64,000 bases of DNA. Source: Halorussus caseinilyticus. Its GTDB lineage: Archaea > Halobacteriota > Halobacteria > Halobacteriales > Haladaptataceae. Below, piece after piece: positions 9,236 to 16,557 of the stretch. Below the pieces are notes generated by a model. The model made no database searches. It saw nothing but the letters and a program-made list of their open reading frames with translations, and had not been told where the DNA came from. The stretch is from the NCBI RefSeq assembly GCF_029338395.1, contig NZ_CP119811.1:121392-185391 (forward strand), given 5' to 3'. Both the position numbers and the translations under genes were made by a program. The stretch's first letter is position 1. Each line of letters begins with the position of its first letter.

Positions 9236-9391
9236 ATCAGTACTAGCTTATACAAGCAAATACTAATACGCTTCCCTCGACGGAACTACGTCTCTCGGTC
9301 TCCGGAACACACTAGCGGAGCGACGAATCGCGTTGATTACGGGATGTTTCAACCGGGCGAACAGAAAAAAGACGGTAACCCGACCATGAAC

Positions 9392-9587
9392 CACCCCCCT
9401 CGTTTCATGTGTCCATTCTCCACGTCGCCGACGAATCAGAGACTCGGGACACACCTCCGTTCGTGTTCCAAACGGTCGACATCCCTCTCACCGTAGACCC
9501 CCCTCGTTTCATGTGTCTATGTAACTCGGCGTTAGTGACTGAATTGATAGAGTTCTCCAGAACCACCCCCCACCTCGTTTCACGTGT
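9392..9587. repeat. Origin repeats (ORB-like) 3' of orc1
   Basis: Three copies of a G-string motif, with core CCCCCCTCGTTTCATGTGT on this strand, at about 9392-9412, 9497-9516 and 9564-9587; the last is slightly diverged (CACGTGT). The same motif occurs on the other side of orc1. Haloarchaeal origin recognition boxes consist of a GAAAC-type core next to a G run, which this matches. Confidence 0.65.
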
Positions 9588-9610
9588 TTCATCTGTCCCA
9601 CGGACGTAAC

Positions 9611-10810
9611 TCACCCGAACAAGGGGTTCAGTCGGTCTGACTCACGGAACGCCTCTGCTACCGTCTGCGGTTGGACCGACAGCGAATACGTGTAGTACTT
9701 CCCCCCTTTCACACCCTGATTCTTCTCCTGCACTTCGAGAAACCCTTTCAACGCTAACTGTGACAGTTGATTGTGGACAGTCCGATTCGTCTTCACATCC
9801 GCATCGATAGCATTAGCCATCTCGACGTACCGGTCGTAAATGTCCGTCCGACGTACCGGCGTCTTCCCGCGGTCGTGAAACTGATAGACGGACGCCAAAA
9901 CTAACTGGTTTTGTACCGGCAGTTGCCGGAGTTCATCGGCAATCTTGCTGGCCTCCACGATGTTGTCCGCCTCTCGAACGTGCGCTTCAGTCACCTGACT
10001 CGCGTCCTGTTTCCGCGCCAAGTCCCCGGCCTTATACAGGATATTCAACGCCCGTCGCGCCGACCCGCTCTCTTGAGCGGCGAACGCGGCGGCCAATCGA
10101 ATAACAGCGTCGTCTAGCACGTTGTCTTGGAACGCGGCCTTTGCGCGGTCCCAGAGGATGTGCTGTAACTGCTCGGCGTCGTATGGTGCGAAGTGGATTT
10201 CTTCGTCACACAGACTGTCTTTGACGCGGGCGCTCAAGTTATCCCGGAAGGTAAAGTCGTTCGAGATGCCGACGACGCCGACGAACGTGTCCTCGACGTG
10301 GCCGTGGGCGGTACATCGGGGAATCTCGTAGAGGATGTCGTCGTCGGTGCCGAGGCTATCCACTTCGTCCAGCACGAAGAGGACGTGACTGGCGTTCGTG
10401 GCATCGATAGCCTCCCACAGCATCTCGTACACGTCACCGGGCGCGTATCCGGTGCGGGCAATCTGGTCGTCGTCGGGTCGCAGTTCGTTGACGAGACGAA
10501 CCGCGACCTTGTAACTGCTGAGGGATTTGCAGACGACTCGAACCGGTTCGACGGTGAGGTCGTCGTACTGTCGAACGTCGGAAACCAGTTTGTCGAGGAC
10601 GAGTCGAGAACTCAGCGTTTTCCCGGTTCCCGTCTGTCCGTAGACGAATATGTTCTTCGGCGGAGCGTTGTTGACGACGGGTTGGAGGGCGTTCTGGAAC
10701 GCGGCTAGTTCTTCGTCACGCTCAATCAGTTCGTCGGGGGTGTAATCGTCTCGGAGTACGGCCTCGTCCCGAAAGATGGTGGTCGACCGCTCGAAGTCGT
10801 TTAACCCCAT
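9611..10810 (-). CDS. orc1: Orc1/Cdc6 replication initiator
   Basis: 399 residues from the ATG at 10810 (MGLNDFERST); a TTG 36 bp upstream is in frame but less likely. AAA+ domain: Walker A YGQTGTGKT, Walker B LFVLDEVDSL, and an arginine-rich sensor region near GSARRALNIL. C-terminal winged helix: PVRRTDIYDRYVEM to GGKYYTYSL. It binds origin recognition boxes and loads the replicative helicase. Repeats flanking the gene on both sides make this the probable origin of the replicon. Confidence 0.92.
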   Translation of the reverse strand: MGLNDFERSTTIFRDEAVLRDDYTPDELIERDEELAAFQNALQPVVNNAPPKNIFVYGQTGTGKTLSSRLVLDKLVSDVRQYDDLTVEPVRVVCKSLSSYKVAVRLVNELRPDDDQIARTGYAPGDVYEMLWEAIDATNASHVLFVLDEVDSLGTDDDILYEIPRCTAHGHVEDTFVGVVGISNDFTFRDNLSARVKDSLCDEEIHFAPYDAEQLQHILWDRAKAAFQDNVLDDAVIRLAAAFAAQESGSARRALNILYKAGDLARKQDASQVTEAHVREADNIVEASKIADELRQLPVQNQLVLASVYQFHDRGKTPVRRTDIYDRYVEMANAIDADVKTNRTVHNQLSQLALKGFLEVQEKNQGVKGGKYYTYSLSVQPQTVAEAFRESDRLNPLFG

Positions 10811-11100
10811 GTTCTGGGCGTCTCTGTCTACTATGTTAAACCCCAAGGTTCACGTGTTTCATCTGTCGTGGTGTGTTTAATACCCCACACCCCCCTCGTT
10901 TCATGTGTTTCGTGGAAATTGGGTGGGGGAGGGTCCTCCCCCACCCTATATGAAAGGAAAGATTTAAATTTGAATACGTAAAACCATATCCGTACTCCAA
11001 TTGGTACGTTTTTACTACCCAGAGTATGTTTGGAATTAACAGCAGCGACGAAACTACCCCCCATCTAATAGCGTGAAACACATGAAACGAGGGGGGTGTC
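10811..11100. other. Probable replication origin upstream of orc1
   Basis: Contains ORB-like motifs at about 10841-10860 (weak), 10889-10908 (direct) and 11078-11097 (inverted, ACACATGAAACGAGGGGGGT). They bracket an AT-rich stretch at about 10945-11040 that suits duplex unwinding. The inverted arrangement of G-string repeats around an AT-rich core next to orc1 is the usual haloarchaeal origin layout. Confidence 0.65.
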
Positions 11101-11307
11101 CCCCACGACGAGAATACGACGTTCCCCCCTCGAAAAAGAACTCGGAAAGCAAGCAGAACGAATGGGAAGCGTACTAGATAACGAACAGCGTTCTATCGGA
11201 GCGACGGGCCTGACCGTAGACGTTCGATTGTAGCTGTGAGAACGGGTGACTGCCCCAATAACGCGCCAAGTGACCCGAAGACGAGCGGCGAGAGGACAAC
11301 GCGAAGC

Positions 11308-11347
11308 AGTCACCTGCCGTCCCGAACAGTCACCTGCCGTCCCGAAC
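11308..11347. repeat. Tandem 20-bp duplication
   Basis: AGTCACCTGCCGTCCCGAAC occurs twice head to tail. The copy boundary coincides with the 3' end of the small minus-strand gene ending at 11310. Likely replication slippage. Confidence 0.6.
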
Positions 11348-11561
11348 GGGTATCAAGAGGGTCGTAGTGGAGTCGGTCCAGTTTTCGGAAGTTCGCTCCC
11401 TCGTTATACTGGAACGAGTTGTAGAGCTGTCGAACACGTCGTTGATAGTCGTCGGGCGAGTGCGACGTTCCGAGAAGGTCTAACTCCCTTGCTCGTTGCT
11501 CTAACTCGTCTAGTTTGCTTTCCTCGTTGTCCCACAGGTAGCGGTAAGAGCGAGGGTTCAC
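11310..11561 (-). CDS. Small conserved-looking protein of unknown function
   Basis: 83 residues from a GTG start. Charged and helical, with LDELEQRARELDLLG and DDYQRRVRQLYNSF typical of a folded soluble protein. It lies between the partition genes and the origin, in the same direction as both, about 160 bp downstream of the parA partner. I do not recognise a family. A role in plasmid maintenance is only positional inference. Confidence 0.45.
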   Translation of the reverse strand: MNPRSYRYLWDNEESKLDELEQRARELDLLGTSHSPDDYQRRVRQLYNSFQYNEGANFRKLDRLHYDPLDTRSGRQVTVRDGR

Positions 11562-11719
11562 GAGTCACAGCACTCGGAAAATCCACGACGGGGGTGGCGT
11601 TAGATGTTCCCGGAATACATCCCGGAGACACGGTTGGTCGCAATACCAGCATCCATTATGGATTTGGACTGGGTATACGAGGCGATTCCCGAGGATGTGA
11701 CCAGTGGACGACCGAAAGA

Positions 11720-12151
11720 TTAGCTCAGCTCGCCGTAGCCTTCCTCGCGCATGAGCTGAGCAACTTCGTCGGGATGTTCGTGTGCGAGTTTCAGTGCGAA
11801 TTCCCGAGCGTCGGTCTTCGCTACACCGTCGGTATCAAGCTCGTCCGCAAGTGCCGTCAAAAACGCACTCTCTTGGTCGGCAACGTCATCCCGGACATGC
11901 ACTTCCAGTCGATTGGAGCGCTCGTCGCCGACGGAGTTCCGACGGACGAAGTACGGATACTTGGCGGGGGTAGACGTGGAAGAACGTGTGCCGTCCTGTT
12001 GTGGTTCGTCGGTTGTCTCGCTCGTCTCTGGCGACGTTTGAGTTGGTGGTGCTTGCTCTGAAACGGACTCGGGGGGCGATTCGTCCGTGTCGTCGGTGTC
12101 ATTTTCTTCGAAGTCGAGCGACCCTGCGCCGTTCTTGAAGCTTCCACCCAT
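11720..12151 (-). CDS. ParA partner protein, candidate centromere-binding protein
   Basis: 143 residues. The first 60 are disordered and acidic (Thr/Ser/Glu/Pro rich). The folded C-terminal part (about 65-143) contains VHVRDDVADQESAFLTALADELDTDGV-type sequence and ends in HPDEVAQLMREEGYGELS. It overlaps the parA stop region by 1 bp and so is the second gene of the partition operon. Small unconserved genes in this position usually encode the DNA-binding adaptor, which would bind the iterons upstream of parA. No ParB signature is visible. Confidence 0.55.
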   Translation of the reverse strand: MGGSFKNGAGSLDFEENDTDDTDESPPESVSEQAPPTQTSPETSETTDEPQQDGTRSSTSTPAKYPYFVRRNSVGDERSNRLEVHVRDDVADQESAFLTALADELDTDGVAKTDAREFALKLAHEHPDEVAQLMREEGYGELS

Positions 12152-13143
12152 CAGTTCGTCACCTCCATTTCGGAGCGGGTTTCGTAAGAGATGGTGCGTG
12201 TGTCAGCGTCTTGGATGTCGAGTGTGAGTTCAGGGTCGATGGTCACGTCGAAGGTTTCGGTTGCGACGAAGCCAGCGAGTTCCCAGAGGGTTTCGAGGGT
12301 CTCGACTTCGCGGTCCCGGATTCGTCGTTTCCCCGGTTCGGACACCATTTCGCCGTCCGCTTCGAGGGTCTTCCAGCGTTCCTCGACGACTTTGAACGCC
12401 GACCCGCGGGCTTCCCACATCGCGTCCATCATGCTTTCGCGGTCGGCGATTGCAACCGGAGTTTGGAACTCGTCGGTCTGGAGGAATTGGTCGCGGTACT
12501 GCTTGTGGGCGTTTGTCTGGCCGACGCCTTGCGGAATGACACACGACAGTCCGACTTCGATTCCCAGTTCCTGCCGCATGTTCGTGACGAGTTCTTCTAA
12601 CCCGTCGAGGCTAAGACTGCCTTTCCCGGCGGGACGGACTGGCGCAACGAGCGTCCGCATGGCGTAGATGGCGTTGTAGAGGAGGTCTTCGGCGCGCGCG
12701 TTGGGGTCGATGAGGATTGCGTCGTACGAGTTGTGGACTTCCTCGGTCTCCCAGAGAAGCTTGTACAATAGCCCGTAGCGGTCGTAGTCCTCTGCATCGA
12801 TGTTCTTCATTTGTGTTTCGTAGGAGATTTTCTGTTCGAGGTTGGACGTGAAATCACCGAGCATGTCGTGGCTCGGGATGATGTCAACCCCTTCGGCGCT
12901 GGTTTCGATGAGGTCTTCGAAGTTGCCTTCCGGCATTTCGAGAATGTGGCGGACGATGTTGTCGGCCTCGGGGTCGTCGCGGTTCTCGCCAGCGTCGAAT
13001 AGGGTCGTGAGGTTGCCCTCTTGTGGGTCGAGGTCGATGGCGAGAACGTCGAGACCCATGCGGTCGAGTGCGACCGCGAGGTTCGCGGTGGTGGTCGTCT
13101 TGTACGTGCCGCCGGATTCAGCGTATACGACACTGCGAATCAT
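12151..13143 (-). CDS. parA: ParA-family partition ATPase
   Basis: 330 residues. The deviant Walker A, YAESGGTYKTTTTAN, lies at the N-terminus, followed by VLAIDLDPQEGNLT and the Walker B-like YDAILIDPNA. This is the ParA/Soj fold with a longer C-terminal region than chromosomal Soj. It is an ATP-dependent segregation motor. Directly upstream is a dense field of TGTAACA repeats (13190-13530) that could serve as centromere and operator, and directly downstream is a coupled partner gene. This supports a segregating replicon. Confidence 0.85.
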   Translation of the reverse strand: MIRSVVYAESGGTYKTTTTANLAVALDRMGLDVLAIDLDPQEGNLTTLFDAGENRDDPEADNIVRHILEMPEGNFEDLIETSAEGVDIIPSHDMLGDFTSNLEQKISYETQMKNIDAEDYDRYGLLYKLLWETEEVHNSYDAILIDPNARAEDLLYNAIYAMRTLVAPVRPAGKGSLSLDGLEELVTNMRQELGIEVGLSCVIPQGVGQTNAHKQYRDQFLQTDEFQTPVAIADRESMMDAMWEARGSAFKVVEERWKTLEADGEMVSEPGKRRIRDREVETLETLWELAGFVATETFDVTIDPELTLDIQDADTRTISYETRSEMEVTN

Positions 13144-13189
13144 ACGCCCTGTTTCAGACCCGCGCTACATAAACCTATACCAGATGTAT

Positions 13190-13530
13190 GTAACATAAGT
13201 CTATAACATAAACCTGTAACAGCTGTCTGTAACAGTTGCCAGTTACAGACGCCTGTTATAAATATCTGTAACAGTGAACAGAGACCGATTCGAGGAGCCA
13301 GTATTCACATGCCATGGTTGTCTGTTGCGTTCATCTGCAGTAATCATCTGTTTTGAAAGTTTGTAACAGTTATCTGTAACAGTTATCTGTAACAGTTATC
13401 TGTAACAGTTATCTGTAACAGCTATCTGTAACAGTTATCTGTAACATAAACTCGCAACAGTTATCTGTAACAGTTATCTGTAACATAAACTCGCAACAGT
13501 AACTTGTAACAGTAACCTGCAACAGACTTT
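13190..13530. repeat. Iteron field upstream of parA
   Basis: About 14 exact copies of TGTAACA. From about 13365 to 13450 they form a regular 13-bp tandem repeat, CTGTAACAGTTAT; diverged units (CATAAACTCGCAACAG) follow. The field occupies the parA promoter region, which fits a plasmid centromere with autoregulation. It could alternatively be an initiator iteron cluster. Confidence 0.75.
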
Positions 13531-13540
13531 TCTAGTAGTG

Positions 13541-13696
13541 ATGAGTAGAGAGAGTCTATTGCTGGAGTCTCTACTTGCAGGAAACAGATGGGTTCGCGTC
13601 GAATACGACAATTCGCGTCGAACACTACAACAGCTGACTGGTACGGTTGTCGTTGAGAAGGGCTTCTTCGACGAGTTGGGGTCGATACTGAACTGA
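13541..13696 (+). CDS. Small protein of unknown function
   Basis: 51 residues from the ATG immediately after the iteron field, on the opposite strand to parA. The composition is protein-like (WVRVEYDNSRRTLQQLTG followed by VVVEKGFFDELGS). No family recognised. A TATA-type signal is hard to place because the upstream DNA is all repeat. Confidence 0.35.
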   Translation: MSRESLLLESLLAGNRWVRVEYDNSRRTLQQLTGTVVVEKGFFDELGSILN

Positions 13697-13746
13697 TACT
13701 CGTAGCCACGAGTTTCATGAGAGTCGATTCTATAAGAAACACACCC

Positions 13747-13944
13747 CCTCCACTTTTCACGAGGGATTTCGGGTGGAACCGCAATCGCTCTCTAGATAGG
13801 AGCATATTATAAAAGGCAAGCGGTACAACTACATCCATACTACACTTAGATAACTTTATTCCGTTTCGAAGTTAGTTCAAGTAATCGGGACGTTTCGTTC
13901 GAGGTCCTACCTCGTGCATCTACTCTCGTGAAAAGTGGTGTGTC
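13747..13944. repeat. Inverted repeat pair, ORB-like
   Basis: CTCCACTTTTCACGAG at about 13750-13765 is mirrored by CTCGTGAAAAGTGG at about 13926-13940, with about 160 bp between. The left copy is preceded by a C run, as in haloarchaeal origin boxes. It may be a second initiator-binding region without a neighbouring orc gene. The rest of 13700-14015 shows no gene. Confidence 0.35.
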
Positions 13945-14017
13945 TCTGAGAGTCAGTCCTCGTTTCGTTTCGTAGTCGTCGTACGTGGTCTGGAGTACCG
14001 ACGGCCGACGAGTCGCC

Positions 14018-14197
14018 GCTAACCAACAGCGGGCCGTCCTTGGTTGTCGGTGTGTCGGTGTTGATTAGCCGGTTCGTCCGCGTTCTCCCCGAGACGGGTC
14101 GGTGTGGCTGGCGTCGGGGTCGGCGTGGAGACTGGTTGCTCGGAAGTCCGGTCGCTAACCAACAAAGTGGTTCTCGGGGAATGGTGTGTTGGTTAGC
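14018..14197. repeat. Hairpin repeat pair (module A, inverted)
   Basis: Two imperfect palindromes with arms GCTAACCAACA and TGTTGRTTAGC, at 14018-14069 (52 nt) and 14154-14197 (44 nt). The same element occurs at 36752, 36875, 36962, 43933, 44056, 52754 and 53162. This pair is in the reverse orientation relative to modules B, C and E. About 200 bp of further module sequence follows to the right. Confidence 0.75.
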
Positions 14198-14395
14198 CGG
14201 GTTGACCTGTCTGTCCCGCCCTCGGAATCGTATCCGATATGCCCGAGGGCGGAACTCGTCGCTAGGAGCGACTCTGCTTCATTCCTCGGTGGTCTCGTCG
14301 CTTGGAAGCCCTCCGAGTTGGTGGTGAGTTCGACACTCGCTTGCTCGACGGTGCGCGTTGAGGACCATACGGGTCCGGGCTTCCACTTTACTCGG

Positions 14396-14425
14396 GTTAC
14401 AGACGAACCTCAGTAGGGTTGAACA
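14396..14425 (+). repeat. Solitary degenerate CRISPR repeat
   Basis: GTTACAGACGAACC followed by TCAGTAGGGTTGAA differs from the array repeat at 23958 by few bases. No spacer or second copy. On its left is the reverse-oriented hairpin module, and on its right a broken gene that also accompanies a repeat-like sequence at 22985. Confidence 0.6.
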
Positions 14426-14469
14426 GCGTTGCCTGTCAGCGACTGTCGAACTCGTGCCCACAGTTCTTG

Positions 14470-14850
14470 AAGGCGGAGTGTAAACCCTGTCAGTCGTCTG
14501 CCGGCGAGACGGGCGCGACGTACTGACTGTGGATAGTGTCGCGGTCGCGCCACTGGAAGTAGTAGTCGCGGCCGTCGATATGCTTCGTCGTGAGCGTCCC
14601 CCTTCGCACGCGCGAGGTCCGCCTTCTCACGGGCGTTCTCGACGACCGCCGCCCACTCGTCGGGCGTCTCGCCTACGTCTCGCTCGGCGCGCTCTTCGAG
14701 TTCTTGCTCTGCCCTCCGTTCCTTCTAGTCGGCCACCTGCTCGGCGTATTCTGCGAGCGCTCGGAGTTTATCCGGCGATTGCTTCTCGACGCCGACCGTT
14801 CCTGCGTGTCGGTCTTCCCCGCGAACACGAACATTACATTGCAGACACTC
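14470..14850 (-). pseudogene. Broken copy of a haloarchaeal conserved protein
   Basis: Translating this strand in alternating frames gives pieces such as ETPDEWAAVVENAREKADLA, GRDYYFQWRDRDTIHSQYVA and PVSPAD, interrupted by stops and frameshifts. A second, slightly better copy lies at 22985-23290 (TTKHIDGRDYYYLQWRDG). These resemble a conserved haloarchaeal hypothetical protein, but I cannot name its function. Clearly non-functional. Confidence 0.55.
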
Positions 14851-14895
14851 GAAGCCCCCACGACCTGCTCTGAAACAGGCCGGTGAAGCTATCGC

Positions 14896-15489
14896 TCACG
14901 CGCCGTCAACCACGTCCCGATACGCCCGCCGTTTCGCGTCTACCCGGTCTTCGAAGTCCACCGAGTACGAAGACGGATACTCGATGTCGTACGTCGCCAG
15001 AAACGCCTTCATCGCACCATAGGCGTTGTCGAACGCTGGCGTTCCGCCCCAGAACAACCGCTGGTCGAACGCCACTTCCTCGAAGACCTCCCCGGCAAGC
15101 CGATACTGTTCGAGCGCGTCACGCTCGCCGACCAACAGAGAGGCGTCACCCAGCCACTCGCGAGCAAGTCCCCGCAAGCACGCGTCGGTGGCGTTCTCCG
15201 CGAGGTCGAGAAGCACGGGCCGGACGAGACGAACGTGGCCACGCGCCCGCGACCGATTCTCGGCGCGAACGTCCGCGCTAATCGCTTCGAGGAAATACGT
15301 TACCCCCGTCGCGGTCCCCTCACACGGTTCGTACCCGGCCTCAACTAGCTGTTCCATGCCTGCGAGCGCGTACCACTTCGCGGCCGCTCGAAGGTCGTCG
15401 TCGGCCGCCGCGTCGAGCGCGTACTGGAGGTGGTCAACGGTCACGGTAGAACTCCCGGTATCGCTACCAGTCACCTGCTTCGACAACAT
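14896..15489 (-). CDS. TPR-like helical protein, second of a pair
   Basis: 197 residues, all-alpha in appearance with repeated A-rich amphipathic helices (LQYALDAAADDDLRAAAKWYALAG, split into helical pairs). It overlaps the gene upstream by 26 bp, so the two are co-expressed, and both look like distant relatives with tetratricopeptide-type helices. Located downstream of the first TSP3 toxin and immunity genes on the same strand. Could act in protein-protein interaction or regulation. Function unknown. Confidence 0.6.
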   Translation of the reverse strand: MLSKQVTGSDTGSSTVTVDHLQYALDAAADDDLRAAAKWYALAGMEQLVEAGYEPCEGTATGVTYFLEAISADVRAENRSRARGHVRLVRPVLLDLAENATDACLRGLAREWLGDASLLVGERDALEQYRLAGEVFEEVAFDQRLFWGGTPAFDNAYGAMKAFLATYDIEYPSSYSVDFEDRVDAKRRAYRDVVDGA

Positions 15490-16096
15490 CGGCGACGATA
15501 CCCGGAAACGCGTCTCGTTTGTACCGGATTCGTTCGACCAGCGATTCCGTCTTGATTGCCGCTTTCTTCGTGCGCTCGATGTCGTGGTCGGCGGCCCGCG
15601 CCAGTTCGAGAAACAGCGTCATGTTGACCTCGAACTCGGGTTCGGCCTGCCAGCCAATCTGGTTGCTCGTGTCGGCGTACACCGCCTGTGCATCTCGATA
15701 CGCGCCGTCGAACTCCGGCAGACCGCCGAGCAGTCGGAAGTCGCCGACGTACTCGTCCATCAGCCCGCGCTGTGGCTCGTAGGCCGCAACGTACTCGCGG
15801 ATGTCCGTCGCTATCAGTTCCCCCTGCTCCGCACGGTTCGCCGCGCGCTCCGGTTCGCCGCCAAGCCGGTAACAGACGACTGCAGACAAGAGATTACACA
15901 ATCCCCGAGCGACATCGGTCTGGCCGTCCTCTAGCGGTTCTCGCGTCACCTGCCCCTCGCCGAGACGGTGGTATGCGGCCAGCGTGTAGTCGTCGCCCGC
16001 CTCGCTGAACCGGCCAGCACGTCGATGCTGGTTCGCCGCCTCGTAGTCGCAGTATCGGTCGTCGTCTGCTCCGGACGTGGTGTCGTTCGATTTCAC
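15464..16096 (-). CDS. TPR-like helical protein, first of a pair
   Basis: 210 residues from the ATG at 16096. Starts with an acidic tail and then helical repeats (ANQHRRAGRFSEAGDDYTLA resembles a TPR unit: a helix, a turn at G, then a second helix). It overlaps the downstream gene by 26 bp. It sits 25 bp after the immunity gene of toxin locus 1 and could be part of that operon. GC-rich codon use contrasts with the AT-rich immunity gene beside it. Function unknown. Confidence 0.6.
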   Translation of the reverse strand: MKSNDTTSGADDDRYCDYEAANQHRRAGRFSEAGDDYTLAAYHRLGEGQVTREPLEDGQTDVARGLCNLLSAVVCYRLGGEPERAANRAEQGELIATDIREYVAAYEPQRGLMDEYVGDFRLLGGLPEFDGAYRDAQAVYADTSNQIGWQAEPEFEVNMTLFLELARAADHDIERTKKAAIKTESLVERIRYKRDAFPGIVADVVEAGDW

Positions 16097-16120
16097 GCTC
16101 TTCTACTCCGGTCTAAGTCG

Positions 16121-16555
16121 TCACGGTGCTGTAAGACTCCGATACAGTTCCTTCACGTCGTACTCAATATCGTTCTCCTGCATCTTTTGTTGTGCATAAG
16201 ATATACTTTCTTCTCGTTCCTTCGCTCCTTCCCGTTCGTCTTTCTTAGCGAAAACGTCTCGCAGAAGCGACTCTAAACTTCCCTGTAGTTCCTCGAAAGT
16301 CGTTCGAATCTTCAGAGGGTATTTTTTAACCCAAACGTACTCGTTTTCGTCTACGATTTCGATTGAAGACCCAGTACCTACGGTCAGTTGACAGGGTTTT
16401 TGATGAACGCTGTAGCCGTACAACTCCAACAACTTCAGTAGTGAAATATGCATTTCATGGGTTGTGTTCACTGTCCGTAACTGGACACTCATATCGTCGG
16501 GGATGGCGATTCCGCTCCATCCGTCCCATTCGTCCTCAAGCTCGAAATCAATCAT
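16121..16555 (-). CDS. Candidate immunity protein for TSP3 toxin 1
   Basis: 144 residues, starting 2 bp after the stop of the giant TSP3 protein, so translation is very likely coupled. Soluble, acidic, no signal peptide (MIDFELEDEWDGWSG), therefore cytoplasmic, as expected of an immunity protein against an imported or mis-sorted nuclease toxin. The gene and the last ~600 bp of the toxin gene are distinctly AT-richer than the repeats upstream, a sign of exchange of toxin-immunity cassettes. No family recognised; assigned by position. Confidence 0.55.
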   Translation of the reverse strand: MIDFELEDEWDGWSGIAIPDDMSVQLRTVNTTHEMHISLLKLLELYGYSVHQKPCQLTVGTGSSIEIVDENEYVWVKKYPLKIRTTFEELQGSLESLLRDVFAKKDEREGAKEREESISYAQQKMQENDIEYDVKELYRSLTAP

Positions 16556-16557
16556 AG

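Noticed and set aside
11096..11233. 45-codon plus-strand ORF from a GTG overlapping an origin repeat
   Set aside because: Start lies inside the ORB-like repeat, no family, and a low-complexity basic beginning; not enough to call a gene.
11604..11723. 39-codon plus-strand ORF (MFPEYIPETRLVAIPASIMD)
   Set aside because: Protein-like, but with no promoter, no ribosome-binding site, no partner, and it overlaps the 3' end of the partition gene; left out as unproven.
13461..13838. 125-codon minus-strand ORF across the iteron field
   Set aside because: Its C-terminal part is translated iteron DNA, and the rest has no protein-like features; the opposite-strand small ORF at 13541 is more plausible.
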